From Arctopsyche grandis (lineage: Eukaryota; Arthropoda; Insecta; Trichoptera; Hydropsychidae), in NCBI RefSeq assembly GCF_051622035.1, contig NC_135365.1, forward strand, positions 14,984,001 through 15,048,000: a stretch of 64,000 bases of DNA, given 5' to 3'. Position numbers and translations under genes: made by a program. This document shows, in pieces, positions 25,969 through 40,900 of the stretch. The notes beneath the pieces were generated by a model. It did no database searches and was not told where the DNA came from. It was given only the letters and a program-made list of their open reading frames with translations. Each line of letters opens with the position of its first letter. Positions within the stretch are counted from its first letter, which is position 1.

Positions 25969-28900
25969 TTACGTATGCCTCAACGTCGGTACTTGACAAT
26001 CACCGTGGTGCATTGTGCTCAAACTCAAGTTTCCGTAGAGATTTGCACTGTTGACTGCGGGTAGCTCCATGGTTTTGATGCCTTTGAGGCCATCGGCAGG
26101 TGGGCCGGAGTGTTCCGAGGCGCTGTCGGCTTTGACGGTCGTCTGCGGCAGCACGAGCCTTAGATTGATTACTTTGTCTTTCGAGGACGGGTCTAGCTTA
26201 GGTTTCTCAGGCACTTCGATAACTGGTGACGATTCTATCCTGCCCCTGAATAGGTATTTGAAAGTTTCATAAGTGGACCAACAGATGGCGGCGGCTGGCA
26301 TTTGATATAATACTCTAGCTTGTAGGCCTTTGAAGAAGGCGAGGGGGCCGCCGAACTTTGAGATGTAGTGAACGGCGTCCAGGAAGTTTTTGGCTTTCAC
26401 GCCGGCCTCTTGAGTGTTGAGCACTGTCTTGCAGACGTCGAGGGGTGTGGTGGCCGCTGCGGCTAAGGCTCCGGCGATCGCTCCCGAGACCATGTGAGCG
26501 GCCGGATTGTACGATTTATCTTTGTTGGTCAACGTTTGCATGGTCTCGTACGTCGTGAAGTACAAGGATTGGAAGGGGATGTTCATCGTCAGCTGGGTGG
26601 CGTACGATCGGTAGAACGCTCGCATGCCCTCAGTTCGATACACCTGGATGATGCAGTGGAAAACGCTTCGATACGGAGAATTGTACATTTGCAATCGCTG
26701 CTTAACGACTGAAATAAAAAGGAAAACAATCAAAATCACGTTAACAACATTCGTAGAGTGCTTCTGTTATTCCTCGGCAAAATCAACAGATAACCTCTAG
26801 TTACATAATAGAAGTGAATCAATGAAAATCGGAAACACTAACATTCAATAGGTCAAAATGCGGTTAGGTCGAGATATGTTCCGTTGTATTCATGACCTTT
26901 TAACATTTTAATAGAATATTATGGTTACCATACATAGGTATACAATCCATCGATAAAACAACAAGCAAGGTCATTAAGACTTGGAGATTCCCAAAATACC
27001 TTTTCTTTGATAAGTTAATTTTGCATTATTAAATTTTTTTTATTTTTTCTAATAATCTTACTTAATTCATTACTTATTTGCTTATTTTTATTATTATTTT
27101 CTTACCACTATTATTGGTACTATGTATATTATTATTTTTTATTTTTAATGTTTAAATTTTTCTTTTTCTTTCACCTAAATATATGGGAAAATTTTTAAAA
27201 TGGTTTATCTTCTAATAATCATTTTTTGTTATCAATTTTGTAATCAATAAAACTGTAAATTTTCCTAACAAAATAAATAAATTTTTATCCCTGTATGATT
27301 AAAAAATCAAACCTACATTTATTAATTTATCTCCTGTTCTAGCCCTTGCCTTTTGAAGCTGGTTTTTTACGTTATTGACGATAGACTTCTACTTATTCTA
27401 TTAATAGTGTATATGAACAATTTAATTCAGATAAACGGATACTCTAATAACACTGAGCAACAAAAAAATTAAGTACATAACAATACGGAAAAACATAAAA
27501 AATTGACATAAAAAACCAATCTTTATAAACGTAGTAAAGTGAAAAATTAGCGAAATTAGCCCATAACATATCGGAATAAATGTGTTAAAAGAAGTATATT
27601 TTTGACTTTTAAAATTTGCTAGATAATTAATTACAAGTATTTTAAAGCAATAAAAAATCACAATCAATATCGAAAACATCTGACTATTGATTCCAATACT
27701 CACTTTGGGCACAGTAATAATAGATTTTGAGTTAAAAACCGAAAAAATTAAAAACCCGTAAAAATTGCGCATTGTTTAAACGCTCATATCTCATAAACGA
27801 GAGAGAAACCAACAAAAATCAATATCATATTCGAACTCGATGGGTCAAGATTGGCATAGAATGATTATCAACCCCTATATAAAATAAAAAAAAACGCCAT
27901 TTTTGTTGCTTCGGCGTTTCAACCCGTAGCGTTAGTATATATGCTTTCGAACATAATGGTCACGGGTTCGAGTCCCACTGGTTGTTGCTGGCCAGATCTT
28001 GGTTTATGATTTCAGATGAATCGTTTCCTATCAGGGTTTGTCAATTTATGTGATTTGCATTGAAAGGGGTTCAAACAAATTGACAACCTTTACCCATTTC
28101 TCGCAATTTTCGAGTTTTCAGTATCTCGAAATTTGATGATTTATATTAAAAAAATTATTCGAAAATGTATCTATGTTGCTCTGTTAAAATTGTACATATA
28201 TCGATGTTTGTAATTATGTAGCCAGGAAGGCGTATTGGGGTATACCTGTTAGGCTTCTTGGTATATGTATATGTGTATGTAAAAATAAAAAGCATTGATT
28301 GACTTCGCAAAAATAGCACTTAATTATCTGTACAATACTAGTTCCATATAGATTACTATAGGTATATTATTTTTATTATTCATAGAATTTATTTAGGGAT
28401 ACCAAAGTTCAAGGCTGATTCTCGATCGATATAAGCGATAACCTTCATAGCATTATATATTTGCCTTTGATTACCTATAGATAATTCATAAAATGTGGAT
28501 TATACCCGGCTTTCGATATGCAATAATATCAGGACGAATATGAACGCCATAAAAGTGTGTTTTTGTCGCTAATTAAAATACGATTTGTGGGTTTTGCGGT
28601 TGCACATTTAAATCAAAGCACAATTGTGGCGAATTAAACGACGCGACCAACTTTCCTTATTGAATAATTCAACCAGACAATGCCCCAATATAAATCAAGA
28701 GCGACATAGCGCTGACCGCAAACTGCACAATCTAAATATAAAATTTGACTATGAATAATTGAAAAAATTTACCTTCTGTAGGATTAGAAATTCCATCATG
28801 TATTAATGAGGCTAGACAACCAGATGCGCCTGCAAATAAAAACATACATGTATAAAATTGCACATGCGATGACATCATTGATAAACGTATAGTGCGAGTG

Positions 28901-31900
28901 CGATTAAATTGTTAAATATGTTTTTGTTTTATTACTATTATAAATGACTAGATAAGTTCACTTTCAAGGAAAGCGATCTACTGTTTACTTATTTTATGAT
29001 TTATTGTGACGTTTAAGTATGATTCGGAATATAGACATTGGACTTACCGTAGACGAGATGCGTATGCCGTTGATTAGTGACTTTTCCTAAGAAATCTTTT
29101 GAAAATTCGTATGTGCTGAAGTATAAAGCGTGGGCTGGACCTGCTCCGGCGACCACCGCCGACATTCCACGTACAGGTCTGCAAAAAAAAAGCAAACAAT
29201 TGCATTTTTGTAACATACATATAATTTGTACATTTAATGGCATTCAAGATTTCAATACGAGCAGCATAAGGTTTAAGCCGTAGCGGAATATTTGTGATGC
29301 TAATTTGCGATAAAAAAACATCACACTGTTGAAGAAAATTAACATGCAAACGATGAAACGTCATCGCATTTCACTTTCAATGTCAATTTCAAAGACATCT
29401 GATCATAATTTATAATTGCTGAAGCCAGTCTAATCTGGCCATCATAAAATAATTGATGGGACTTTCGTCGATAATCCAAGTTAATGCGAAGATAAATTGG
29501 AATTAAAAGTATTGAATGTGTCATTCCAAATTATTCCGTTATTATCTAATATATAATTTCGAAAGAGACTTTGTATGTAACTGTTGTTGGTTCGTAGAAA
29601 AACAAATGAATATTTAAATAAAATGTTTACTATTATATTTAAGCGGTTTATATTACAAATACCGAGCGAAGCTGGGTAAAAACACTAGTAAATAATAAAG
29701 GCAAATATTACCGAGGCTGAAATTGATTCACCTGCTTAATTTTATTCTACAATCATCGTTATCATTTTTGCCTTGTACATCATTGGAATTAACAATAGTT
29801 TCTTTAATTTTGATCATTTACAGGACTTGACACAATATTTCATACATTTTTCACATTACTTTGGTGCAATGCTGCAGATTAACTGTATGTCACCAGGTCA
29901 AATAATTATTGTTCTTACAGGTATGTTACTGAGAGTTGGCGCGTTCTCATACTCACGCAGAAGCGCGCGAAAGAGACAGAGCGTATTTTTATTATTTAAT
30001 GCAGTGTGATAGCACGCTATACACTTATTCATAGACACGACACAAGCGCATTTGTTCGCGCCAACCTTTAGTAACAGACTTATACAGTTATTTTTGCTCT
30101 ATTAAAAATTCTGGATCTTTAAACATATCTATGACGATTAAATTTTTCTATCGAGGACCAAACTTCGCAAGTTGGCAAAGTTTCAAAGCGATCGGAAGAG
30201 TTTAGGAAGGGGTGTCTTGTCTTACTAACGAACGAAGTGAAACGAATATAAAACCTTTAAAAATGTAAGTATTCTTCTTATAAAGACGATTTTAAGATAC
30301 CGCTATTATTATACATATATACTTTTGCGTAAAGACTTAGTTCTACATTAAAATAAAGTAAAAAGTAGTTATTCATTTTTCTTTTATTCACATGACATTA
30401 ATATAATAAGGATTAAAGTGAAATTTTCTCGTGAAGAGCACACATATTTAAAGGGTCGAAAAAAATAGTAGAAAAAAAATTGAACCAAAGTAAACTACCA
30501 CTGACCAAGATTAAACACCCGGTTGAATTCACCAAATTTTAAAATATATATTTATATAAATATTGTATTTAGCAAGAAGCATAAATAGCCATAACGTGGT
30601 GGTTCCGTTAATGCTAATCACTAAGAGGTTGCCTGGTTCCATATAAATAATTTATTCCGAATATTACCTGTAGTGCTGCTGGTCAGGTTTGGATATTTGT
30701 TACTCCAAGTCGATCGATTCCTACCAGAGTTTGCCAATTTATTTGATCTCATTGTTGAAACCGTTCCTCATCAAATTGACGAAAACCATCCTTCCGACTA
30801 TGTCACCACTATTTGAATATGATATCAAAATTTATATTGTACATATGTACTATAGATACTATAGATATCGCGCAGGAGCAACTTTATAACGGTATTATGG
30901 AAAAATATAAAAATTGGATCCATTGGCTATGCCGCCTTTTCCAAGAACGTATAAATGAATAAATAAATATTTCCTACAATATATTGATATGAAATTCCAG
31001 TTCAATACACTGAAAGGTTTCAGAGAAAAACATATTCTCCAAAGTAAAAGTACTACTTGCGAGATGATTGAATCTAAAAACTTAAGAGGGATATATATAT
31101 GTGGAGGTACCACTTCCGGTCAATCTAAAAATTTCCATTAAATAATAAGCATTTCAGTTACTGATTTAGTATGATAGTTTTAATGGTATTCGAATTATCT
31201 CCAAAATACACACAAACACATTTTTTCTAAACCATGAAAACGTAATCAGTGATCGATTCCGATTTCAAATCAGCAAAAATCTCAAGGTAGAATTTTCGCA
31301 TGATCACAAAACTTCATGTATTGTTACTACGTATATAGATAAAGAAAAGCTTATAGTCTATAGAGTGTTTTGAAAATGATAATATGACATTAGATAGATA
31401 TGTAAGTAATAGGAATATAACTGAAGTGCCCTCACGGAACTGAAAAGCTCGACACTTGTCATTGATTCAATGACATTCCTATCAAAACATTAAACATTGA
31501 TACGCACAAACGCATACAATTCTCAATTTATCTCCCAAATAGCGGAGAACTAAAATAAATCCAGCCGTATCTAAATCGCAGTGGCAAATACCGAAGCATT
31601 TGCAAATCAACGAGCATGTAACAATTATGTACATACACATTATTAAATTTACATAATACGACAGTCGCCGCATTTAATTCGCAACCGCCAACAAATCACA
31701 CACTAGAGTTATATTTGACGAATCATGGCACGTAATGATCATTACAACACAGCCGGAAGGCGAAAAACAAAAAAATAACTCATTTTCAGACAATCCAACG
31801 ACATCTGACAAATCAAATGAACAAAAAAAAGCTTGACTAATGTAAATTCACAGTGAAAAGCTTGACTATTTCTGATTGAACGCAGACAAAAGGAGACACG

Positions 31901-34900
31901 AGGCATTGTCCATCATTCAATATCTAATAAAGTGCTACTTGTGTTATCGTTCAGGAAGTGAGATACTGATCATAAGCACGTCCACAATAACTCAGCATTG
32001 ATAGTCGTAAACATGTGTAAAGCCTCGGTCATACTGATAAAACTAATCAATACTGAAAACAAATATGTTTCAAACTCGATATTAGATGTATGAATAATAG
32101 TTCTGCAAAAAGGATTCAACCTATATGAATAGTATTTGGAAATATGTGATTGCGAATATTTTTTTACAATCTGAAGAAGCAAGCACGAAAAATATAATGA
32201 TAGTATAATTTTGTACTGTCTGGAGATCCTCATTGTATTGTATGGAGTATAGATATAGACGCTTAAAGAGAAGGAAAGGTACATGTAAGATGTCTTCAAA
32301 ATGTGGTGCTAGAGGCGGATTTCATGGACCACAAGAGGCACGTACATCCCCATCCTTAAAGAGATGGCAGTTTCAGAAAGATTCCACATGTAGAAAAAGG
32401 ATTCTTTCCTACTTTGGCCATATTGCTAGGAAGGATGTAAAGAAGCTGGTAGTCATCGGAACACGAGAAGGAAGAGCTATCATAAGATTGTCAGACCAAA
32501 TTAAAGAACTGAATGTCCCTAAATGCTGATTTCAACTTGGAACAGGACTAGGAGGAGTGGAGACGGATCGTCCACCGGATTCCAGATGATACAAATGACG
32601 CTCATCATTGAGCAAACGAGAAAAAAGTATCTTGTACTAATTTTAATACATTTTATATATACTGTTGCGTAGGGGTGGGTTCAGGATCCAAATGAAAGGC
32701 TCAAGTCGCTTCACAGCATTCATTCAACGATACAAGAGGTCCACACGGATCCACTGTTCACTCCAGAATAATTTGATCTACCGTGTGTAAATCCTTATAA
32801 AGGACAAGTTACCCAGCACAGTTTCCCCGATCCATTAATGTGTCTATTGTCTAGGCATTTAAAGGTCTACCGTGTCGAGTCTATAGTTTACGCACGCACT
32901 CGCCCAAGCCTGTGAGAACTCCAGCGTATCCTTTGCTCGCGCACTTAATGAGTCCCGTTAGCCTAATTCAGGGTCTCTATTGTTCACCCACGAATGCACT
33001 TAGACAGTGGATACTCTTTCTCATGTTCCCACGTTATAATACTTTATTTATACAGTTGTGATTTTAAAAGATTTAGAGCCGAGGTACACTGAGTGAATTG
33101 CGAGCAACTTGGTTGGTGACTTTGTTGCGCGACCAGATCAAATGTATGCAGTTGTGTGGAGCATGCTATACCGGGCAACTCACTGGTTGCCCAAGCAACA
33201 AAATAGCCCAACCAGCGAGATCAGTTCTGGCGTTCGGATTAGTCGCTGTGATTTTATTGCTTGAGTGACCAGCATGATCCCTCACAATGCATAGCGTTGT
33301 ATGGAACATGCCACACCGGGCAACTCAGTGGTTGCACAAGCAACAACATCACTGGTGTTTGGTTTGGTTATTGCGATTTTATTGCTCAAGTGACAAGCAC
33401 GATCCTCAGTGTATTGCGTTGATTAGTCTACACTACACTCCACTAGACTACGTGAAAACCATCGAACACGTGTGACTATCGTCACAGCAGTATGGCTCGA
33501 TGGTTGCGTTCATGTTTAGTACTGAGGTTACCGGGTTCGATCTCATGCTAATCTTTAATACTGCTGGTCAGATTTGGATATTTGTGACTCCAAGTCGATC
33601 GTTTCTTATCAAAGTTTGCCAATTTATGCGATTTCATTGTTGAAACGGTTCCTCCATCAAATTGGCAAAACTCATCTTACCCGCTGTCACAAATATCATA
33701 ATTTGATTTATGTACAACTAGTGGTTTTATCCGGCTTCGCTCGGTATTTGTAACAGCTTAAACATGGCCAATCTAATAGTAAGCATTTATTTGAATCGAA
33801 AAAAAATAATATTCAACAATATCGATATCATCGTCATAGAAACTTTGATTTGTTTTCGATGCTCCCACCCAAACATTACATAGTTATATACAAAGTCTCT
33901 TTCGAAATTATATATTAAATATGTAAACATTTATATGTAAGTCTAAATTCATAGATTGGATCCGGGCCACACCGAGCCACTTGGTTGAAGGCGACCAGAC
34001 TAAGGTATGCAGTTAGATGGGGCTTGCCACACCCATTAACTTCTTGGTCGCTCACATTTCCATACATTTTACTGGTGTCACGACAAGTCGGCCGACTAAG
34101 TTGCTCGGTATGGCCCGGCTATTGGGCGACTAAGTCACTGACGAAGTTCCGCAAGTCCCGGTGTAGCCCGGATCTTACTCTGAGATGTATTCATTTTTGA
34201 AAAAAAAAAAAAAGGATTTACGATGTTCAAACTAAAACATTTGTCTGTAAAAAACTTTTGAAGCAAATGTCGAAACTTGTTAGTTTATTTTTACAAGTTG
34301 ACGTGTTGCCAATACGAGTCCTAAAGAAGCATCACTCAACACATCAATGGTGATCTACATATTCATGAACCTTACACGTTGTTTGCGTCGATTACCTTTC
34401 AATTGAGATTCAGGATCGAATAGGCCATGGAAGTGTTCGGTGCAATGAAACAACAATTTCGTTTACATTAAAAAATATATTTTCATTTTATCAGTATGGA
34501 GTCTATGAACAGAATTGAACAGTTTCAATTATTCATATAAAATTATCTTGTACTAGCAACAGAATGTAAACTAATCAAGGAATGAATTTCATGAGGCAGT
34601 ATATGGAATTACACAGTTCAGAAGTTACCAACAAGTTATCGGCTGTGTTGTATACAAAAGTTGACGACACGCTATACTATTTATCATTAAAAGTATCACT
34701 ACCTACTATTGTATATACTTAGGTAAAAAATTATAAATATATTATCATTATGTAATATAATATTATAAAATACAAAAAGCAATTAAACAAATTACAAAAA
34801 ATGAGGTATATAAGAAACATCCATACATTTTATGTAAATTTAAATATATATATAAATTTTATAATATACACATTTGTCACACGACGAAAATACTACCAGA

Positions 34901-37900
34901 TTAGTATTACAAATTGTAAACAATAACGGGATACCGAGTTCAACTCGAAGATTTGATTCAGATCATTTTAAGATTTGTAGGTTGTTAATTCATTGGCGCA
35001 CAACCTTTCCTTATCTATCGTATTGAATTCTAATTGTGCATAGGGTTGAGCACACTAACAGTACAAAATAAGGATCGTGTAGATTTACTGCTCAAGGTTA
35101 AATAAAAATTGGAATGTTGTCAATTCCATTGAAATCCTTCCAAGATTTCAATTAATTGATGCATTCAATATGCTCAATTTTCAATTGTATATTGAGAACG
35201 TAGTACAATTGAAAATGTAGTTTAGAATTAAGCCTCCGGCTGATTCTATAGCAAGATCATAAAAAAGAACTTAACACGTAAACCACTCCCATCTGATAAA
35301 CAGCCGTATCAAAACCTTATCAAAGCACATTATAAAGTATATAGGAAGAGTTATCGGCATGACAATGATTCGACGGTACAAAACGTTGAACATTTTCGAG
35401 ATTCGACTGGTATGAGAATTAATAATGTATTCCAGATATTCGAGAGTGTATTCGACCTGAAGGATAGATCAATCAAGTGTTGTTTCATATTAATAATTAA
35501 CTCTAAGGTAACGAACCACACACAATTTGGTTTCGATAACAAAAAATTCAAAAATACAATTAAATAAACTATTCATGTATTAAGGATAAACATTCATTGC
35601 CTTGTACGATATAATCAAAACCGCGAATTATTGCAATACTAGGATGAAATCAACGACTGATTTTCAATACAACAAACTCGATTCAATGAACAATCATTGC
35701 AAAAGGATCCAATTCAAGTGAGAATTGTTTACATTTATGAAATTTTCTTTTAAAATTAATCACATGAGTTGGTATTTATGTGTGATTACATCTCATTGCT
35801 GATATGTATGTGTAAAATAAATGTATTTATACAAAAATTGTTATCTATTTATTATGGAAAGTACCGTGTGAAGTAGTGAGCTTCGTAAATTTAACTCGGG
35901 GGAAGACTATGTTGAATCGAAGTTCTTTTGTATTTGATTGAATTATAGTTGTAATATATAATATTAAAAAAAGGAAATAATTATGTCATAGTTGGCAACA
36001 TAAAAATAATTGTAAAATTAATCACAAAGCTTATAAAATACATAACAAATAAATAATTGTAAAATGTAAACTTAAAAAATGGAACTACACGGGTAAAACT
36101 TTAGCTTCCTTCAAGGAATGGAACAACAAAATACTGTCATCATAAAATATGCGAAAATACAAGGCAATATTTACAATATCTTGGAAAAATTAAATAAAAA
36201 TCTGTAAACAAAACTTGATTTGATGTCAAACGAGTGATTAATATAAATTTTTTTCATATATATTCATATAATTTTTCTTATAATATAAATTAAGTGTACT
36301 CATTAGGCATAAAACTATAATATAATTTAATCAGTTGTTTGACAACTTTCATAATAGTAAATAAAGCGAATTACATTTAAAAGCTACACTGTGAATCAAT
36401 AAATCTTTGAAAACATTATTTGTATATCATAAATGCTATAAAGATCCAAACAGGGATTCGCTTCAGTTGATTTATTGAGTCAAATTTTATCTTTCAGGTC
36501 ACGACATGTACTAATTGGTTTTTTTATTATTACTTATCAAGCTTTGTAGTATGAGATTACAGGAATGCGAGTAAAAAATTACAGTCGGAACATTTAGACA
36601 ATTAACACACCACACCTACTGTTGAGGATTAACATATTCGTATGGCAATGGCAATAATTGCAATCTTACAATAAATATAACCACCACCAAATAGCATCCG
36701 AGGCGGAGGCGGGCAAAATTGACGTTGAAAAGTCTCACATTTTGATGTGATCCTCCGCCACGATGTTAGATAAAGTTTTTTTGATCCGAAGCGCCGTCAA
36801 TCTAGCGGCCGGATTGTGATACCAACACTCCTTCATAACTTTGGAGATAGTCTGCAATACGTAGTTGTTGTGCCAGCGGTTGGAGATACTCGGGCGGCGC
36901 TGCTCGGTGCAGACGACCCGCCTCATCTCCTCCAAAGTCGGATCCGGTTGAACAATGTCGTAGTAAGGCAACTGGTACTCGTCGTAAATCCCTCCCACGC
37001 TGCACCTTCGAGCGATCTCCCACAAGACGAGCCCCAACGAGTACACGTCCGACCTCTTCAACGGATCGAACTGCTTAGTATCGATGGTCTCGTCGAGCAC
37101 TTCCGGAGCCATGTACCGCTTAGTTCCGACCCGATTAGTCGACGGTATATCGAGCGTATCCAAAGTAGCATCGTGTCGCACAGCCAGACCCAAATCGCCG
37201 ATACAACACGTGAGATTCGACTTGACGAGTATATTCTTCGACTTCAAATCGCGATGAGCAATAGCCGGCTTGCCGGAAGTGTGATGCGACAGTCCTTTAG
37301 TGCCGACAATCTCCATATGCAAATGAGCAAGGCCGGTAGCTATCGACAGAGACATTTTAATAAGCGTATGCGGATCTACAGTATAAACGTTCAAGTAATC
37401 AAAAAGCGATCCCCGTTCGTGATACTCAGTTACGAGCCAAAGTTGAGTCCAAGTGCCGTTATCTTTATTATCGGCAGCGATGAAGCCGAGAATGTTCTCA
37501 TGTCGGAGCATGACCGTTTGGTAGATTTCAGCCTCACGAAACCAAGAGCATTCCTCCCGGGATGAGAAGATCTTAACGGTGACGTTTTCACCCCTCCAAC
37601 AACCTCTCCACACCTCTCCGAAACGCCCCTTCCCGATGATATCGAGTAGTTGTATCTGTCTAGCTATAGAGCGTTGGACTAAAAGCGGAAGTCCAGAACC
37701 AGATCCGGACGTGGTAAGATCTATCATGTGCTTTAGATTAGAAGCACCTAAGATGGGTCTGGTGATATCGCAGGAGTCGTCCGGGCGTGGGGTTCGCCTC
37801 CGGCAAGGCATCGGGAGTCTCTTCCAGAATAGGAAAGCGACGGTGACGAGTACGGTGAGGACGACGAGGGCGAGAACCGTCGGTATGAGAATGCTAGGCG

Positions 37901-40900
37901 TGAAGTGGAAGTTGGAAGGTTCTGTAGTCGGCTGTAGAGGGAGCTTGACTCCGTAATTGCACATGTCCTTTTGACAGCACCTGATCCTGACAGTGGCGTT
38001 GCGAGCATCGGTGTCGTGGCACAGTATGGGATTGTCGACGGGAAACATGTGTTCCCTGTCGAAGCATCTGTAGGAGTAGATGGTTTCCCCACGCTCGAGG
38101 GTCGTGGAGGTGAAGCAGTATCCATCGGTCTCGCAGACCTCGTTGGGGCAGATGTTGCAGTGACAGCGGAGGGCCGAGACGAGGGGAGCCGCCCCGGCGA
38201 TGCCCGCCCACAGCCACTTGACAGTCCACATGGTCTCCGGCGGGGGCTTAACCCATAACAGGGGGCCCGGGGGGCGAGGGGTGGGGGTGGACGAGGAGAT
38301 GGAGTCGGAGAGTGGCGTGGAGAGCGGCGAGAACGGCGAGAGCCGGCTGCCGGTGCGAGTGCACTTGCACTTGCGCATACAACGCGCCGGCCAAGCCCGC
38401 CATCTGGTGGAAGTTTCGCGCAATTATTGCCAGACAGCGATGTGTGGTCGTAACAAGTTTCGCGCAGGCGATGCCACTGCGAAAGCGCTTCGACGCGGGG
38501 GAAACTTTCCGCGAGAACTATGCTCGGCGTGTGTGTGTGTGTGCGCTGTGTTGTGTTACGTCACGATGTGATAGTTTTGACCAGTGGTGCCAATTAGGTT
38601 GGTTTGTTTTCGCTTTCCGTGTCGGTGTTCTGCTCGTGTGACATTTTCCGCAATACGACTTTAGTGTTTTTAAAATTTCATTTTTTCCCTATACATTGTA
38701 CAAGTTACATTATTTTCCTATACCAAATTGAACTAGGTATATAGACACAGCCGAAATTCATGTCGAACGGGCTAATTTTCGAATATTTCTGGCGTACTAA
38801 ATATTACAGAGGGGCGTATACATAGGGAGACGTAAATCAATACCTTTCAATTCAAAATGAAACTCATAGATCACTAAAAATTGACATGTAACCCAATTTA
38901 TTGATAATGAAATAGGTATAAATAAAAAGTGCATTCATGGATAGGGCTTTCGGATTTATTAATATCCAAACCGGGACATTTTAATTGTGTGTGTGTGTCA
39001 TCCCCCCCCAGGTCATATGAGTAGATGTAGGATAGCCAAGTTGTAAGTCTTTTGTAAAAAAGGTTCGGCAAACCTTTAACAATGCATTTACAACTTTTGA
39101 ACAATACGCGGCACCTTCTAGGTCCGGTGACTATTCATAGATATACTTTATGAATAGGGCTGCCAGGCGTCCCGGTATTCCGGGTTTGTCCCGGTTTCAA
39201 GCCTCTCGTCCCAGTTAAGTTTACGCTTTTTACAAAGTTGTTTTCATCATTCTTGTAATATATAGAGGTAGGACCGGAATCGTGCCTATATTTTAAAGCC
39301 CGGACCCTGAGGGGGCTGTGTATTGTTCAAATGTTGTAAATGCATTGTTAAAGGTTTGCCGAACCTTTTTTACAAAGGATTTACAACAATTGAACAATAA
39401 ACAGCACGCTTCCGGTCCTACCTCTAGACATGACGTTGATTTTCTCAATATCGCTTTTCTTGCTTTTTTTTTAACCATGGATGTGGATCTCGGTGAGATT
39501 GAGATTCGTACATTTTTGCAGTTTCATGACTGCAGGGGTTCAGTATTTCTGAGCAATGAAAGGTCAATAAGCAGTTATCGAAAACCGGGACATTTGGCTG
39601 TCGCTAAAGGTCCCTTCGGGACGCTGGGACGAGAGGCTTGAAACCAGGACGCCTGGCAGCCCTATTCATAAAGTATATCTATGAATTTCATACACAATCA
39701 ATTTAATAAAAAAAATTCGGATGTAACCAACCCATAACTTTATCTATGTATTTGAGGAATATAAGAAGCTCACAAAACAAAATAAGATAATTAAACATAC
39801 CTACACGTTTACACATACCGGTTTTCGATACAAATCGAGCGCAAATGTAGGGAAACTTACACAACACAAAATTTCTACAGATTTTGTTCGGAATAATAAT
39901 ATAATTTTTTTAAATAATTTTCTAAATAGACAGAAAATCAAAACGTTTAGTTTTGAACAGGACTAGACGACAAGAGAGACTTAACGTTTGCAAGTTCATT
40001 CATGAAAATATAGTGTTTTTACCCCTAATCCCACATCTAGGACATTGTTCTTTCGATTTTCAACCAATCCTCAACATTCTTGAAGAAATACATCTGGCAG
40101 TCGCAAAGATAATAGAACATAAAAGACCAAGTTACATGTGGACCAAAGCTATCCCGTTATTTCTACGAATTATAGTTCGGGTGTGTTACAAAATGTAACT
40201 TATAGCACCAATCCGAAAGTATACAACAAAACAACCGGAATGCATTTTAAAAAGTACGATGTCTTGTTTCGTATTTTTTAAGGAATATATTTATTTTTAA
40301 CCGGTAAATTTTATGTAATAGAAGTTTCTTTTATAATCATCATCATCATCTACAGCCATTCGCCATCCACTGCTGGATGAAGGCCGCTCCAAAACGCTTC
40401 CATTCGTAACTCTAATTTGTTTTGTAACTAACGACTGTGTTGTAATTAAACCCTTGGTAGATTTCAAGGAGTTGTCATTTTCGGAAAAACTTTTTAAAAA
40501 TACAATGTTAGTATGCGTGTGTTTTTGTTTGCATTCGATAATGGTCTTTCATTAATATGTAGATAATTGAGTAACGTCAAACATAAATTATCAGGTTGTT
40601 TCACATTTGGTATAAATTTAAGGCAACCGAGGTTTTTTCTTGGAACAAGTCTAGGAATTAATTGCACACATTGCATATATAGAAAGGGCGGGACTATAGG
40701 GACACATTGCATATATAGATAGCACCAATCAGGAGAGTTTATTACTAAGGGAAGGATACTTATTACTTTATTAGCGCAATCTCAAATAACAATACACGTT
40801 CCAACAATGCTAAAAGCAAGAGCAATAAAAAAAGTTTCCTACAAGTTATCATTATAAATAGCCATAACGGCAAAAAATCATATTGATCGACAGGTAAATA

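Larger units (their letters stand above)
29179..36734. other. Mitoferrin intron 2, 3' part
   Basis: Contains in order a Helitron-like element, a short TIR MITE, a SINE, a LINE end, a solo LTR, a tandemly repetitive TIR-like stretch, a second SINE, a reversed Helitron and a TIR MITE. From 34200 to 36734 nothing but AT-rich sequence was recognised; part of it near 36734 may be 3' UTR of the receptor gene. Confidence 0.6.

Noticed and set aside
36816..37565. 249-codon open frame on the plus strand
   Set aside because: It is the antisense of the receptor kinase; GC-rich codon bias of the real gene keeps the opposite strand open.
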